From Phycicoccus endophyticus (lineage in GTDB: Bacteria; Actinomycetota; Actinomycetes; Actinomycetales; Dermatophilaceae), in contig NZ_JAANCN010000001.1 of the NCBI RefSeq assembly GCF_011326735.1, positions 554,616-618,615 on the forward strand: a stretch of 64,000 bases of DNA, given 5' to 3'. A program made the position numbers and the translations under genes. Below the pieces are notes generated by a model. The model saw only the letters and a program-made list of their open reading frames with translations. It was not told the DNA's origin and ran no database searches. Within the stretch, counting starts at the first letter, position 1; the number at the start of each line of letters is the position of its first letter. Shown one piece after another: positions 53,506-61,512 of this stretch.

Positions 53506-54683
53506 GGCGCCTCCCCCGGTGGACGGCGCGGCACGACGATGCGCACGGTGCACCCCGCACCGGGGCGGGTGGTCCACACCGCCGACCCCCCGAGGTCCTC
53601 GACACGACCCCGGATCGAGGAGCTGACCCCGAGCCGCCCGCGCCCGGCCGCCGCGTGCAGCACGGCCGGGTCGGCGCCCACGCCGTCGTCACGCACGGTG
53701 AGCTCCACGCCCGTGGTGTCACCCTCGAGGAGCACCCACGCCCGAGCACCCTCCCCGGCGTGCCGTGCCACGTTGTCCAGGACCGCGGCCAGCGCCGCGT
53801 CGAGCTCGTGCGCCACCTGCGGGTCGACGAGGACCGGGTCGCCCGGCGCGGCGACGCTCACCCCCGGGCGCTCGTGGGCGCTCACGAGCACCCGCAGGTC
53901 CACGTCACCTCCCGGTCGGCCACCGAGGCGTGCCGGCTCGCCCGAGGTCCCGGTGCCGCTGACGAACCGGCGCAGCGCCCGTTCCTGGTCGGCGGCGAGC
54001 TCCGCGAGCTCACCGGCCGGCCCCGCGAGCTCGGTGCCGCGGCGGTGGATGTACGCGAGCGTCTGCAGGACCCCGTCGTGGACCACCCTGGCCAGCCGCT
54101 CGCGCTCGCGCAGCCGCTCACGCTCGAGGAGGACCTGCTCCTCGCGCACGAGGGCCGAGCGCGACAGGTCGACGGCGAGCCCCACGAGGCCCCCGAGGAG
54201 GACGAGGATGACGATGTTGTGCACCGTGGCCTGGGTGGGCCGCCCGGCGATCTCGGCCAGGTCGGCCGCCGCGACCACCGCGGCGGCGAGCAGCCCGCCC
54301 CGGGCGCCCGCGAGCACCGCGCAGCCGGCGACCGAGCCGGCCGCCCACACGGTCGGGAGGGTGACCTCCCCGGCGGCCACCGCGCCGGTCCCGTCGGCGA
54401 GGGGTGTCGCGAGGATCCCGCCCACCGAGATCACGACCTCCAGGGCCATGAGCCGCCGGCTGCGGTGCCGGTAGAGCAGCAGCCCGAGCGACCAGGCCGC
54501 CATCACCGCGAGCACGGCCACGGCCACCCAGGGCCGGACCATCTCGGCGCGCCGCTGCCAGGCGAGCAGGACCGCGTAGGCGGCGGCGATCGGGCGGAAG
54601 AGGTCCAGGCCGCGCAGGAACGCGTCGACGACGACCGGCTCCTGCCTCCCCGTCCGCGGCGAACGCGCCGCCAGCACCCCCAT
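53502..54683 (-). CDS. macS: sensor histidine kinase with DUF5931 sensor region (MacS-like)
   Basis: Membrane histidine kinase, 393 aa. Five to six membrane segments in the N-terminal DUF5931-like region (residues ~28-170), a coiled-coil linker (LLERERLRERERLARV), a HisKA_3 phospho-acceptor His in RVVHDGVLQTLAYIHRRG, and a HATPase domain (AVLDNVARHAGEGA near 305; DDGVGAD near 340). The stimulus is unknown. ATG at 54683. Overlaps the response-regulator gene (GTGA). PlsC lies eight bases upstream on the same strand. Confidence 0.9.
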   Translation of the reverse strand: MGVLAARSPRTGRQEPVVVDAFLRGLDLFRPIAAAYAVLLAWQRRAEMVRPWVAVAVLAVMAAWSLGLLLYRHRSRRLMALEVVISVGGILATPLADGTGAVAAGEVTLPTVWAAGSVAGCAVLAGARGGLLAAAVVAAADLAEIAGRPTQATVHNIVILVLLGGLVGLAVDLSRSALVREEQVLLERERLRERERLARVVHDGVLQTLAYIHRRGTELAGPAGELAELAADQERALRRFVSGTGTSGEPARLGGRPGGDVDLRVLVSAHERPGVSVAAPGDPVLVDPQVAHELDAALAAVLDNVARHAGEGARAWVLLEGDTTGVELTVRDDGVGADPAVLHAAAGRGRLGVSSSIRGRVEDLGGSAVWTTRPGAGCTVRIVVPRRPPGEAP

Positions 54684-54691
54684 CGGACCCC

Positions 54692-55516
54692 TCAGCTCGC
54701 GCGCCGCTGCGGCCCCTGCTCGCTGCGCCCCTCGCCGTCGGCGGTGAGCCCCTCGGCGTCCAGGGCCTCCTCGAGCTCGCCGGCGGCCCGGCCCGGCAGA
54801 GCGGCCTCGGCCGCCGCGCGCGCGGTGGACCGGCGCTCGCGGGCGAGCCGGTCCTTCATCGCCGTCGCGTACATGTCGACGTACTCCTGACCGGAGAGCT
54901 CCATGAGGGCGTACATGATCTCGTCGGTGACCGAGCGCAGGACGAAGCGGTCGCCCTCCATCCCCTCGTAGCGGGAGAAGTCCAGCGGCTCGCCGACCCG
55001 CACCCCGACCCGCACGAGCTTGGGGATGCGAGCGCCGGTGGGCTGGGCCTTGTCGGTGTCGATCATCGCGACCGGGATGACGGGCACCCGCGCCTCGAGG
55101 GCCATCCGGGCCACGCCGGTGCGGCCCTTGTACAGCCGGCCGTCGGGGCTGCGCGTCCCCTCGGGGTAGAGGCCGAGCAGCTCGCCCCGACGCAGCACCT
55201 TCAGGCCGGAGCGCAGGGCGGCCTCGCTGGCCCGTCCACCGGAGCGGTCGATCGGCAGCTGGCCGACCCCCTTGAAGAAGGCCGCCGTGAGCCACCCCTT
55301 CAGGCCGGCGCCGGTGAAGTAGTCGGCCTTGGCGAGGAAGGTCATCCGCCGGGGCACGAGGAGCGGCAGGAAGATCGAGTCGGAGAAGGAGAGGTGGTTG
55401 CTCGCGAAGATCGCGGCGCCCTCCTGCGGGATGTTCTCCTCCCCCTCGACCCACGGCCGGAAGAGGAGGCGCAGGATCGGCCCGAGGACGACCGTCTTCA
55501 GCACCCAGTAGAACAC
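54692..55516 (-). CDS. plsC: 1-acyl-sn-glycerol-3-phosphate acyltransferase family protein
   Basis: Acyltransferase of phospholipid synthesis, 274 aa, inner-membrane associated. The catalytic motif HX4D is FASNHLSFSDSIFLP near residue 38; LYPEGTRSPDG near 112 and RTGVARMALEARVPVIPVAM near 127 are the other family blocks. C-terminal ~50 residues are Ala/Glu/Arg-rich. GTG at 55516 with AAGGGTGG upstream. Corresponds to Rv2182c. Confidence 0.92.
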   Translation of the reverse strand: MFYWVLKTVVLGPILRLLFRPWVEGEENIPQEGAAIFASNHLSFSDSIFLPLLVPRRMTFLAKADYFTGAGLKGWLTAAFFKGVGQLPIDRSGGRASEAALRSGLKVLRRGELLGLYPEGTRSPDGRLYKGRTGVARMALEARVPVIPVAMIDTDKAQPTGARIPKLVRVGVRVGEPLDFSRYEGMEGDRFVLRSVTDEIMYALMELSGQEYVDMYATAMKDRLARERRSTARAAAEAALPGRAAGELEEALDAEGLTADGEGRSEQGPQRRAS

Positions 55517-55654
55517 CCGACCACCCTTCTGACCTTGTCGCGGGCAGCCTAGTGCACCCCTGCCCCGCCTCCCGGTGCGACGACGGCCGGGCTGCGCCCA
55601 CCGGGTGTTCGCGTGCGAAGATCGTCCCGAGCACCGTGGAGCGAGGAGCGACCC

Positions 55655-56188
55655 GTGGACGAGCGGCCCGAGGAGATGGACGAGCGGGACGTCGACGCCC
55701 GGTTCGCCTCCATCGTCGCGGCCTGGGAGTCCGGCCCGCAGCCCCCCGCGGAGGCGTCGGGCACCGACCCCGAGCCCGTCGACCCCACCGGGCTCACGGG
55801 CGAGGAGCCTCCGGGCGACGGCGAGCCGGCGACGGACGGCGAGGACGCCCGCCCCCCGTGGGTCAACCCCTCCCCCGTCGAGCTCGTCCTCGGCGGGAGC
55901 CGGTGGCGCGCCCCTGACCCGGAGACCGGGGCACCCACGCCGCTCGACGAGGAGCACTTCGAGCCGCCCGCGGTCCAGCTGCCACCCCAGGAGGACCTGC
56001 ACTTCTGGGGGGCGGTCGTCGGCCTCGTCGCCGGCCCGCTGTGCCTGCTCTACGTGGCGCTGGCCCGGCCCTTCCACAGCACCCGCTGGTTCCTCGCCGG
56101 GGTCGGCCTCTCGCTGCTCGGGTTCGTCCTGCTCGTCCTGCGCCAGCCCCGCCACCGCGACGAGGACGACGACGGCGCCCGGGTGTGA
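55655..56188 (+). CDS. hypothetical membrane protein with acidic N-terminal region
   Basis: A 177-aa protein of unknown function. Residues 1-110 are hydrophilic, rich in Glu/Asp/Pro, with a conserved-looking WVNPSPVELVLGGSRWRAPDPETG segment. Two membrane helices (WGAVVGLVAGPLCLLYVALA and WFLAGVGLSLLGFVLLVL) near 115-165 are followed by a short charged tail. GTG at 55655 has GAGGAG six bases upstream. Divergent from plsC. I do not recognise a named family; similar two-helix proteins occur at this place in related genomes by my recollection. Confidence 0.75.
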   Translation: MDERPEEMDERDVDARFASIVAAWESGPQPPAEASGTDPEPVDPTGLTGEEPPGDGEPATDGEDARPPWVNPSPVELVLGGSRWRAPDPETGAPTPLDEEHFEPPAVQLPPQEDLHFWGAVVGLVAGPLCLLYVALARPFHSTRWFLAGVGLSLLGFVLLVLRQPRHRDEDDDGARV

Positions 56189-56249
56189 GCGGCCCCCTCG
56201 GCCCGGGCTGCAGTACCGGGCCCCGGGTGCGGCGCGAGAGCCGCCCGCC

Positions 56250-56945
56250 CTACCAGGCCAGCTCCCCGTCCTTGTCGAAGAAGCCACCCGTCGGGCCGTC
56301 CACACCGATCGACGCGAGGCGCGCCACGACCTCGGCACCGACGGCGGGGTCCGCCGCGGCCGCGTTGCCGTGGAGGTCGGTCGCCAGGAAGCCGGGGTCG
56401 ACCGCGTTGAACCTCACCGACGGGACCGCCTGGGCGTACCTGACCGTGAGCATGTCGACCGCAGCCTTCGTCGCCGAGTAGACGATCGAGTGCACGCCGA
56501 ACTGGTGGGACGTCGGCTCGGTGACGAGGGCGAAGGAGCCGAGCCCGCTGGAGACGTTCACGACCACCGGACAGTCCGAGCGGTGCAGCAGCGCGAGCGC
56601 GGCCTGGGTCACCCGGACCACACCGACGGCGTTGGTCTCGAACTGGTCGTGGGCGATCGGTCCGGTGAGCCCGTCCGCCCCGTCCAGACCGTCGAACACG
56701 CCGGCGTTGTTGACCAGGACGTCGAGCCGACCCTCCGCGTCCTCGATGGTGCCCAGGGCATCCTCCACGGAGTCGTCGTCGGTGACGTCGAGCTGGACGA
56801 ACCGGGCGCCGAGCTCCTCCGCCGCCGCCCGGCCGCGCTCTGGGGACCTGGCCGCCGCGTACACGATGTGACCATCCCTCACGAGGCGACGGGCAGTCTC
56901 GTATCCCAGTCCCTTGTTGGCCCCGGTGACCAGGACGACCGACAC
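56250..56945 (-). CDS. short-chain dehydrogenase/reductase
   Basis: NAD(P)-dependent oxidoreductase, 231 aa. It has the nucleotide motif TGANKGLGYE at residues 7-16, NNAG near 82, the catalytic Ser in VNVSSGLGSF near 133 and YSATK near 156. TGANKGLG suggests a carbonyl-reductase-like subgroup; substrate unknown. GTG at 56945 with GGAGGG eight bases upstream, and TATCCT (minus, 56995-57000) as -10. Codon choice looks less GC-extreme than the neighbours, and the gene interrupts an otherwise syntenic block, so recent acquisition is possible. Confidence 0.87.
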   Translation of the reverse strand: MSVVLVTGANKGLGYETARRLVRDGHIVYAAARSPERGRAAAEELGARFVQLDVTDDDSVEDALGTIEDAEGRLDVLVNNAGVFDGLDGADGLTGPIAHDQFETNAVGVVRVTQAALALLHRSDCPVVVNVSSGLGSFALVTEPTSHQFGVHSIVYSATKAAVDMLTVRYAQAVPSVRFNAVDPGFLATDLHGNAAAADPAVGAEVVARLASIGVDGPTGGFFDKDGELAW

Positions 56946-57101
56946 CTCGAGATCCCTCCGCACATCGTCTCGTCCGATGCTGCTCTCCACCGGCAGGATA
57001 CGGGTTCGTCGTCGGCAGGCCCGCTCCTGCGTGCGCACAGAGCGACCGGACCCCGACCCGCCGACGAGGCAGTGGCCACTCGCCCCACCGCGACCGAGAG
57101 C

Positions 57102-57809
57102 TCAGGCCCGCCCTCGGCTGCGCAGAGGTCCGCCGAGCTCGAGGTCGACCCAGGCGGGCCGGTGGTCGCTCGCCCGCTGCCACACGCCGTCGGGGACGGC
57201 GACCTCCCCGGCGTCGAGCACCCGGATGCCGGGCGAGACGAGGAGCACGTCGAGCCGGCGGCGGGGGGCCCGCGCCGGGTAGGTCGGCAGCGGCGGCCCG
57301 GCGAGCCGCAGGCCACCGGCGAGGAGCAGGCGGCCGACGGGACCCTCGGGCTCCTCGTTGAGGTCACCGGCGAGCACGACCGGCCCGCGTCCCGCGAGCG
57401 CGGCGAGCACCGAGCGGGCGTGCCGCACCCGCTCACTGGCCCGCAGCCCGAGGTGCACCGAGACGGCCGTGAGGACGGCGCCGTCGGCCAGCCCGACCTC
57501 TGCCTCGGCCCAGCCCCGGGTGCGGTCCGGCCAGCGTACGGGCAGCCGGTGGTGGGCCGCCCGCAGCAGGCTCGTGCGGGGTGAGGTGAGCACGGTCGTC
57601 CCACCGCTGCCGGTGTGCCGCCCGCTCCAGCGCATCCCGCACGCGTCGGCGAAGCGCCGCACCCGGGTGGGCCCCCCGAGCCGGCGGGGCACCTCCTGGA
57701 GGCAGAGGAGGTCCGGGTCGAGTGCGCGGACCAGGCGCGCGGCGAGGCGGTGGTCGTCGAGGAAGTCGCGGGTGTTGTACGTCGCCACCCGCAGCCGCTG
57801 TCCGGGCAC
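57102..57809 (-). CDS. endonuclease/exonuclease/phosphatase (EEP) family hydrolase
   Basis: A 235-aa cytosolic protein of the DNase I-like fold: RVATYNTRDFLDD near residue 7 (metal Asn), LLCLQEVPRR near 36 (metal Glu), AVSVHLGLRASERVRHA near 125, VLAGDLNEEPEGP near 152 (Asp-x-Asn), and SDHRPAWVDLEL near 220 (catalytic His). Could act on nucleic acid or phospholipid; not resolvable. GTG at 57809, two bases after the glucokinase stop, so probably co-transcribed. Confidence 0.88.
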   Translation of the reverse strand: MPGQRLRVATYNTRDFLDDHRLAARLVRALDPDLLCLQEVPRRLGGPTRVRRFADACGMRWSGRHTGSGGTTVLTSPRTSLLRAAHHRLPVRWPDRTRGWAEAEVGLADGAVLTAVSVHLGLRASERVRHARSVLAALAGRGPVVLAGDLNEEPEGPVGRLLLAGGLRLAGPPLPTYPARAPRRRLDVLLVSPGIRVLDAGEVAVPDGVWQRASDHRPAWVDLELGGPLRSRGRA

Positions 57810-57811
57810 GG

Positions 57812-58849
57812 TCAGCCGGCCGGCGAGGGCTCGGCGTCCCCGGCCCCCTCGGCGTGCTCGACGGCCTCGGACCACGCGAGGTCGGCGGCACCGACCCGGG
57901 CCAGGTCGGCCGCCCCGACGAGGCCGGCCTCGTTGCCGAGCTGGGCGGCGACGATCGCCGCCTCGGGCCGGTAGCCGCGGCCGGTGAGCTGCCCGCGGAA
58001 GGCGGCCCGGGCGGGCTCGAGGAGCAGCTCGCCCGCGGCGCTCACGCCCCCGCCGACGACGAACGTGCCGGGGTCGAGCGCGGCCGCGAGGTTCGCGATG
58101 CCGATGCCGAGCCACCGGCCGATCTCGCCGAGCAGCTCGCGCGCCAGGGCGTCGCCGTCGCGGGCGGCCTCGGTGACGAGCGGCCCGGTCAGCTCGCCGG
58201 GGTCGCCCCCCACCCGGGCGAAGAGGTCGGAGACGACGGGGCTGCCCGCCGACATCAGGGAGCGTGCCTCGCGCACGAGGGCGTTGCCGGAGGCGTACTG
58301 CTCCCAGCAGCCCCGGTTGCCGCACTCGCAGCGGATCCCGTCCGGCACGACCTGGAGGTGGCCGAACTCGCCGGCGATCCCGAACCGGCCCCGCAGGACG
58401 CGGCCGTCGATGACGATCCCGCCGCCGATGCCCGTCCCGAGGTTGACCATGACCAGCTGGCTCTCGCCACGCCCGGCACCGAAGCGGTGCTCGGCCCAGG
58501 CCGCGGCGTTGGCGTCGTTGTCGACGAAGATCGGCAGCGCGAGCCGCTCCCCGAGGGCGGTGCGCAGGGGCTCGTTGCGCCACGACAGGTGCGGGGCGAA
58601 GACGACCGTCGCCCGGTCGGCCGCGACGAAGCCCGCGGCGCCGACCCCGACGGCGACGACGTCCGCCTCCTGGGCGAGCAGCTCCTCGACGGCCGAGACG
58701 ATGGTGTCCTCGACGACCCGCGGGCTCGTCGAGCGGTGGGGGGTGTCCCGGCGGGCGCGCCGGCGCACCCGGCCGGAGGCGTCGACCACGCCGGCGGCCA
58801 CCTTCGTGCCACCGATGTCGACCCCGATGGCGAGCGGCCCGTCAGCCAT
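57812..58849 (-). CDS. glkA: ROK family glucokinase
   Basis: Phosphorylates glucose with ATP, 345 aa. ATP site VDIGGTKVAAGVVD near residue 10, catalytic Asp in FVDNDANAAAWAEH near 104, and the ROK zinc motif CECGNRGCWEQYASG near 172-186. There is no HTH at the N-terminus, so it is a kinase and not a repressor. Its position among SRPBCC, acyl-CoA ligase and DAHP synthase genes matches Streptomyces GlkA (SCO2126). It could phosphorylate glucose released from sugars imported by the 28-32 kb system. Overlaps the Cys-rich gene upstream by eight bases. Confidence 0.92.
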   Translation of the reverse strand: MADGPLAIGVDIGGTKVAAGVVDASGRVRRRARRDTPHRSTSPRVVEDTIVSAVEELLAQEADVVAVGVGAAGFVAADRATVVFAPHLSWRNEPLRTALGERLALPIFVDNDANAAAWAEHRFGAGRGESQLVMVNLGTGIGGGIVIDGRVLRGRFGIAGEFGHLQVVPDGIRCECGNRGCWEQYASGNALVREARSLMSAGSPVVSDLFARVGGDPGELTGPLVTEAARDGDALARELLGEIGRWLGIGIANLAAALDPGTFVVGGGVSAAGELLLEPARAAFRGQLTGRGYRPEAAIVAAQLGNEAGLVGAADLARVGAADLAWSEAVEHAEGAGDAEPSPAG

Positions 58850-59195
58850 CGCGGCCCTCCTGCTCGGGGTGGTCCTGCGGCGAACGGGCAGCGGCGAGGT
58901 CGGTGAGGACCGCCTGGGCGAACCCGGCGAGCTCGGCGAGCCCGCCGAGCGCCTCCGGGCTCAGCTGACGCACGAACGCCGAGGCCCGGCACAGCGGGCA
59001 CCACCGGCACACGGGGTCCTCGCAGTGGAAGCCGGAGCCGTCCTCGCGCGAGCCGGTCTCCTTCGGTGACGTCCGTCCCGGGCCGGCGCCCGCGCCGTCG
59101 TCACCCTCCTGGCCGGCCCGCCGGATGCTCTCGAGGAGCCGCCCCGCCTCGTCGGCGACGCTGCCCACCTCCTCGTGCCAGCCCTTGGCGGCCAT
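58842..59195 (-). CDS. conserved Cys-rich hypothetical protein between glkA and SRPBCC gene
   Basis: A 117-aa cytosolic protein. N-terminal amphipathic helix (VGSVADEAGRLLESIRRAG), an acidic linker, a compact Cys/His cluster FHCEDPVCRWCPLCRASAFVRQL (residues ~63-85) that probably binds zinc, and a helical C-terminus. It resembles the DUF5304-type proteins encoded beside glucokinase in Streptomyces, but I am not certain of that family. ATG at 59195, eight bases from the SRPBCC gene stop. Confidence 0.75.
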   Translation of the reverse strand: MAAKGWHEEVGSVADEAGRLLESIRRAGQEGDDGAGAGPGRTSPKETGSREDGSGFHCEDPVCRWCPLCRASAFVRQLSPEALGGLAELAGFAQAVLTDLAAARSPQDHPEQEGRDG

Positions 59196-59203
59196 CGTCG
59201 CGT

Positions 59204-59647
59204 TCAGCCCTCGACGCGCTTCTTCAGCTCGGTCAGGGCGGTGCTGATGATGTGCTTCTCGGCCTTGCGCTTGAGCATCCCGAGCATCGGCATCGTCAGG
59301 TCGACCTCGAGGTCGTAGGTCACCCGGGTGCCGTCGCCGGCCTCCTCGAGGGTGTAGCTGCCGGTGAGCCCCTTGAGCAGGGTCGCCCGCACGAGGTGCC
59401 ACGAGACGGTCCCGGTGCCGCCGTCGGTGACGTCCCAGTCGTACTCGAGGACGTACTGGTCCTTGATGGCGCCGGCGTCGAGGGTGAACTCGACCTGGTC
59501 GGCCCACCCGTCGCCGTCCTCGGTGAGCACGCTGCACTCCTTGACCTGCTCGGCCCACTGCGGGTAGGCCTCGAAGTCCGCGATGACGTCGAGCACCTCG
59601 CCGGGAGCGGCGGCGATCTCGACAAAGGAGCGGGTGCGGTCGGCCAT
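59204..59647 (-). CDS. SRPBCC family (polyketide cyclase/START-like) protein
   Basis: A 147-aa helix-grip protein with a hydrophobic ligand pocket. It opens RTRSFVEIAAAPGEVLDVIADFEAYPQWAE and ends in the long C-terminal helix (TMPMLGMLKRKAEKHIISTALTELKKRVEG). Equivalent of Rv2185c. Its divergent neighbour is an acyl-CoA ligase, consistent with a lipid-related role. ATG at 59647; TAGCCT (minus, 59656-59661) lies eight bases upstream. Confidence 0.88.
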   Translation of the reverse strand: MADRTRSFVEIAAAPGEVLDVIADFEAYPQWAEQVKECSVLTEDGDGWADQVEFTLDAGAIKDQYVLEYDWDVTDGGTGTVSWHLVRATLLKGLTGSYTLEEAGDGTRVTYDLEVDLTMPMLGMLKRKAEKHIISTALTELKKRVEG

Positions 59648-59721
59648 GGCACCGCAGGCTACCCGGCCCGCGGGGCCTAGAGTTGTGGGGCTGCCCCACC
59701 CGCGTACGAAGGAGTCCGACG
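59648..59721. promoter_or_regulatory. divergent promoter region with 15-bp palindrome
   Basis: Minus -10 TAGCCT (59656-59661) serves the SRPBCC gene. Plus -10 candidate TAGAGT (59678-59683) precedes the palindrome GTGGGGC-T-GCCCCAC (59685-59699), which covers the expected transcription start of the acyl-CoA ligase gene. It may be an operator or a 5' hairpin. GAAGGAG serves the GTG at 59722. Confidence 0.4.
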
Positions 59722-61512
59722 GTGCCCGAGACCTCCAGGCCGCTCGTCCTGCCCGCCACGAGCGAGGGGACGCTGGGCGAGGTGCCCGCCCGCCGTGCCG
59801 CGGAGCACCCGGACCGGGTGGCCTTCTCCGTCCGGGAGGAGGACGGCTGGCGGAGCGTGACGAGCGCGGGCTTCGCGGCGGAGGTCGACGCGCTCGCCAA
59901 GGGGCTCCTCGCCGCGGGGGTCGGGACGGGCGACGTCGTCGGCATCATGAGCCGCACGCGCTACGAGTGGACCCTCGCCGACTTCGCCCTGTGGGCGGTC
60001 GGGGCGGTGCCGGTGCCGGTGTACGAGACCTCCTCGCCCGACCAGGTCGAGTGGATCCTCGGCGACTCCGGCGCGGTCGCCGTGCTCGTCGAGACCGAGA
60101 CCCACCTCGCGGCGGTCGAGAAGGTGCGCGGGCGGCTGCCCGCCCTCGAGCACGTCTGGGTCCTCGACCACGGCGACCTGGAGACGCTGGCGCGCGACGG
60201 CGCCGACGTCGGCGACGACGAGCTGCGCGCTCGGGGCGAGGGGCTCTCGCGCGAGAGCCTGGCGACGGTCATCTACACCTCGGGCACCACCGGCCGGCCC
60301 AAGGGCGTCGAGCTGACCCACGGCAACTTCCTCACCCTCGCCGAGAACACCGCCGAGGAGATCGCCGAGGTGGTCAAGGGCGAGGACTCGGCGACCCTGC
60401 TCTTCCTCCCGCTCGCGCACGTCTTCGCCCGGTTCATCGAGGTGCTCGCGGTCGCCGCCGGCGTGCGGATGGGCCACTCGGCGGACCTGAAGACCCTCAT
60501 GGAGGACTTCGCCTCCTTCCGGCCGACCTTCATCCTCGCCGTGCCGCGCGTCTTCGAGAAGGTCTACAACTCGGCCGAGGCGAGCGCCGAGGCCGACGGC
60601 AAGGGGCGGATCTTCGCCGCCGCCGCCTCGAGCGCCATCGCCTGGTCGGAGGCCCTGGACGCTGGCACCGTCCCGCTCGGCCTGCGCCTGCGGCACGCCG
60701 TGTTCGACCGCCTCGTCTACGCCCGGCTGCGGGCGGCGATGGGCGGGCGGGTCCAGTACGCCGTCTCGGGCGGCGCTCCGCTCGGCACCCGGCTCGGGCA
60801 CTTCTTCCGCGGCATCGGCGTCTCGATCCTCGAGGGCTACGGCCTCACCGAGACCACCGCCCCGGCCACGGTCAACCGCCCGGCGACGATGCGGATCGGC
60901 ACCGTCGGCCCCCCGCTGCCCGGGGTCGGCATCCGGATCGCCGACGACGGCGAGGTGTGCATCCGCGGCATCAACGTCATGCGCGCCTACCGCGGCAACC
61001 CCGAGGCGAGCGCCCAGGCGGTCGTCGACGGCTGGTTCCACACCGGTGACCTCGGCGAGCTCGACGAGGACGGCTACCTGCGGATCACCGGTCGCAAGAA
61101 GGAGATCCTCGTCACCGCCGGCGGCAAGAACGTCGCACCGGCCGTCCTCGAGGACCGCCTCCGGGCCCACCCGCTGATCAGCCAGTGCATCGTCGTCGGC
61201 GACGGCAAGCCCTTCATCGCCGCCCTGGTCACCCTCGACGAGGAGATGTACCCGACGTGGGCGGCCAACCACGGCCTCGAGCAGGTCCCGCTGAGCAAGG
61301 CCAAGGAGGACCCCCAGGTCCGTCAGGAGGTGCAGCGTGCGGTCGACGACGCCAACACCGCCGTCTCCAAGGCCGAGTCGATCCGCAAGTTCGCCATCCT
61401 CGACACCGACTTCACCGAGCACTCCGGCCACCTCACCCCCTCGCTCAAGCTCAAGCGGACCATCGTCATGCGCGAGTTCGCCGACGAGGTCGATGCCCTC
61501 TACGGTGGCTGA
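59722..61512 (+). CDS. fadD15: long-chain fatty acid-CoA ligase (AMP-binding)
   Basis: Activates fatty acids through acyl-AMP, 596 aa. P-loop-like motif YTSGTTGRPKGVELTHGN near residue 195, EGYGLTETTAPATVN near 375, and YLRITGRKKEILVTAGGKNVAP near 455 with the catalytic Lys region. Equivalent in position to Rv2187 (FadD15), hence the symbol. GTG at 59722 with GAAGGAG seven bases upstream. The next gene starts inside its last codons. Confidence 0.92.
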   Translation: MPETSRPLVLPATSEGTLGEVPARRAAEHPDRVAFSVREEDGWRSVTSAGFAAEVDALAKGLLAAGVGTGDVVGIMSRTRYEWTLADFALWAVGAVPVPVYETSSPDQVEWILGDSGAVAVLVETETHLAAVEKVRGRLPALEHVWVLDHGDLETLARDGADVGDDELRARGEGLSRESLATVIYTSGTTGRPKGVELTHGNFLTLAENTAEEIAEVVKGEDSATLLFLPLAHVFARFIEVLAVAAGVRMGHSADLKTLMEDFASFRPTFILAVPRVFEKVYNSAEASAEADGKGRIFAAAASSAIAWSEALDAGTVPLGLRLRHAVFDRLVYARLRAAMGGRVQYAVSGGAPLGTRLGHFFRGIGVSILEGYGLTETTAPATVNRPATMRIGTVGPPLPGVGIRIADDGEVCIRGINVMRAYRGNPEASAQAVVDGWFHTGDLGELDEDGYLRITGRKKEILVTAGGKNVAPAVLEDRLRAHPLISQCIVVGDGKPFIAALVTLDEEMYPTWAANHGLEQVPLSKAKEDPQVRQEVQRAVDDANTAVSKAESIRKFAILDTDFTEHSGHLTPSLKLKRTIVMREFADEVDALYGG

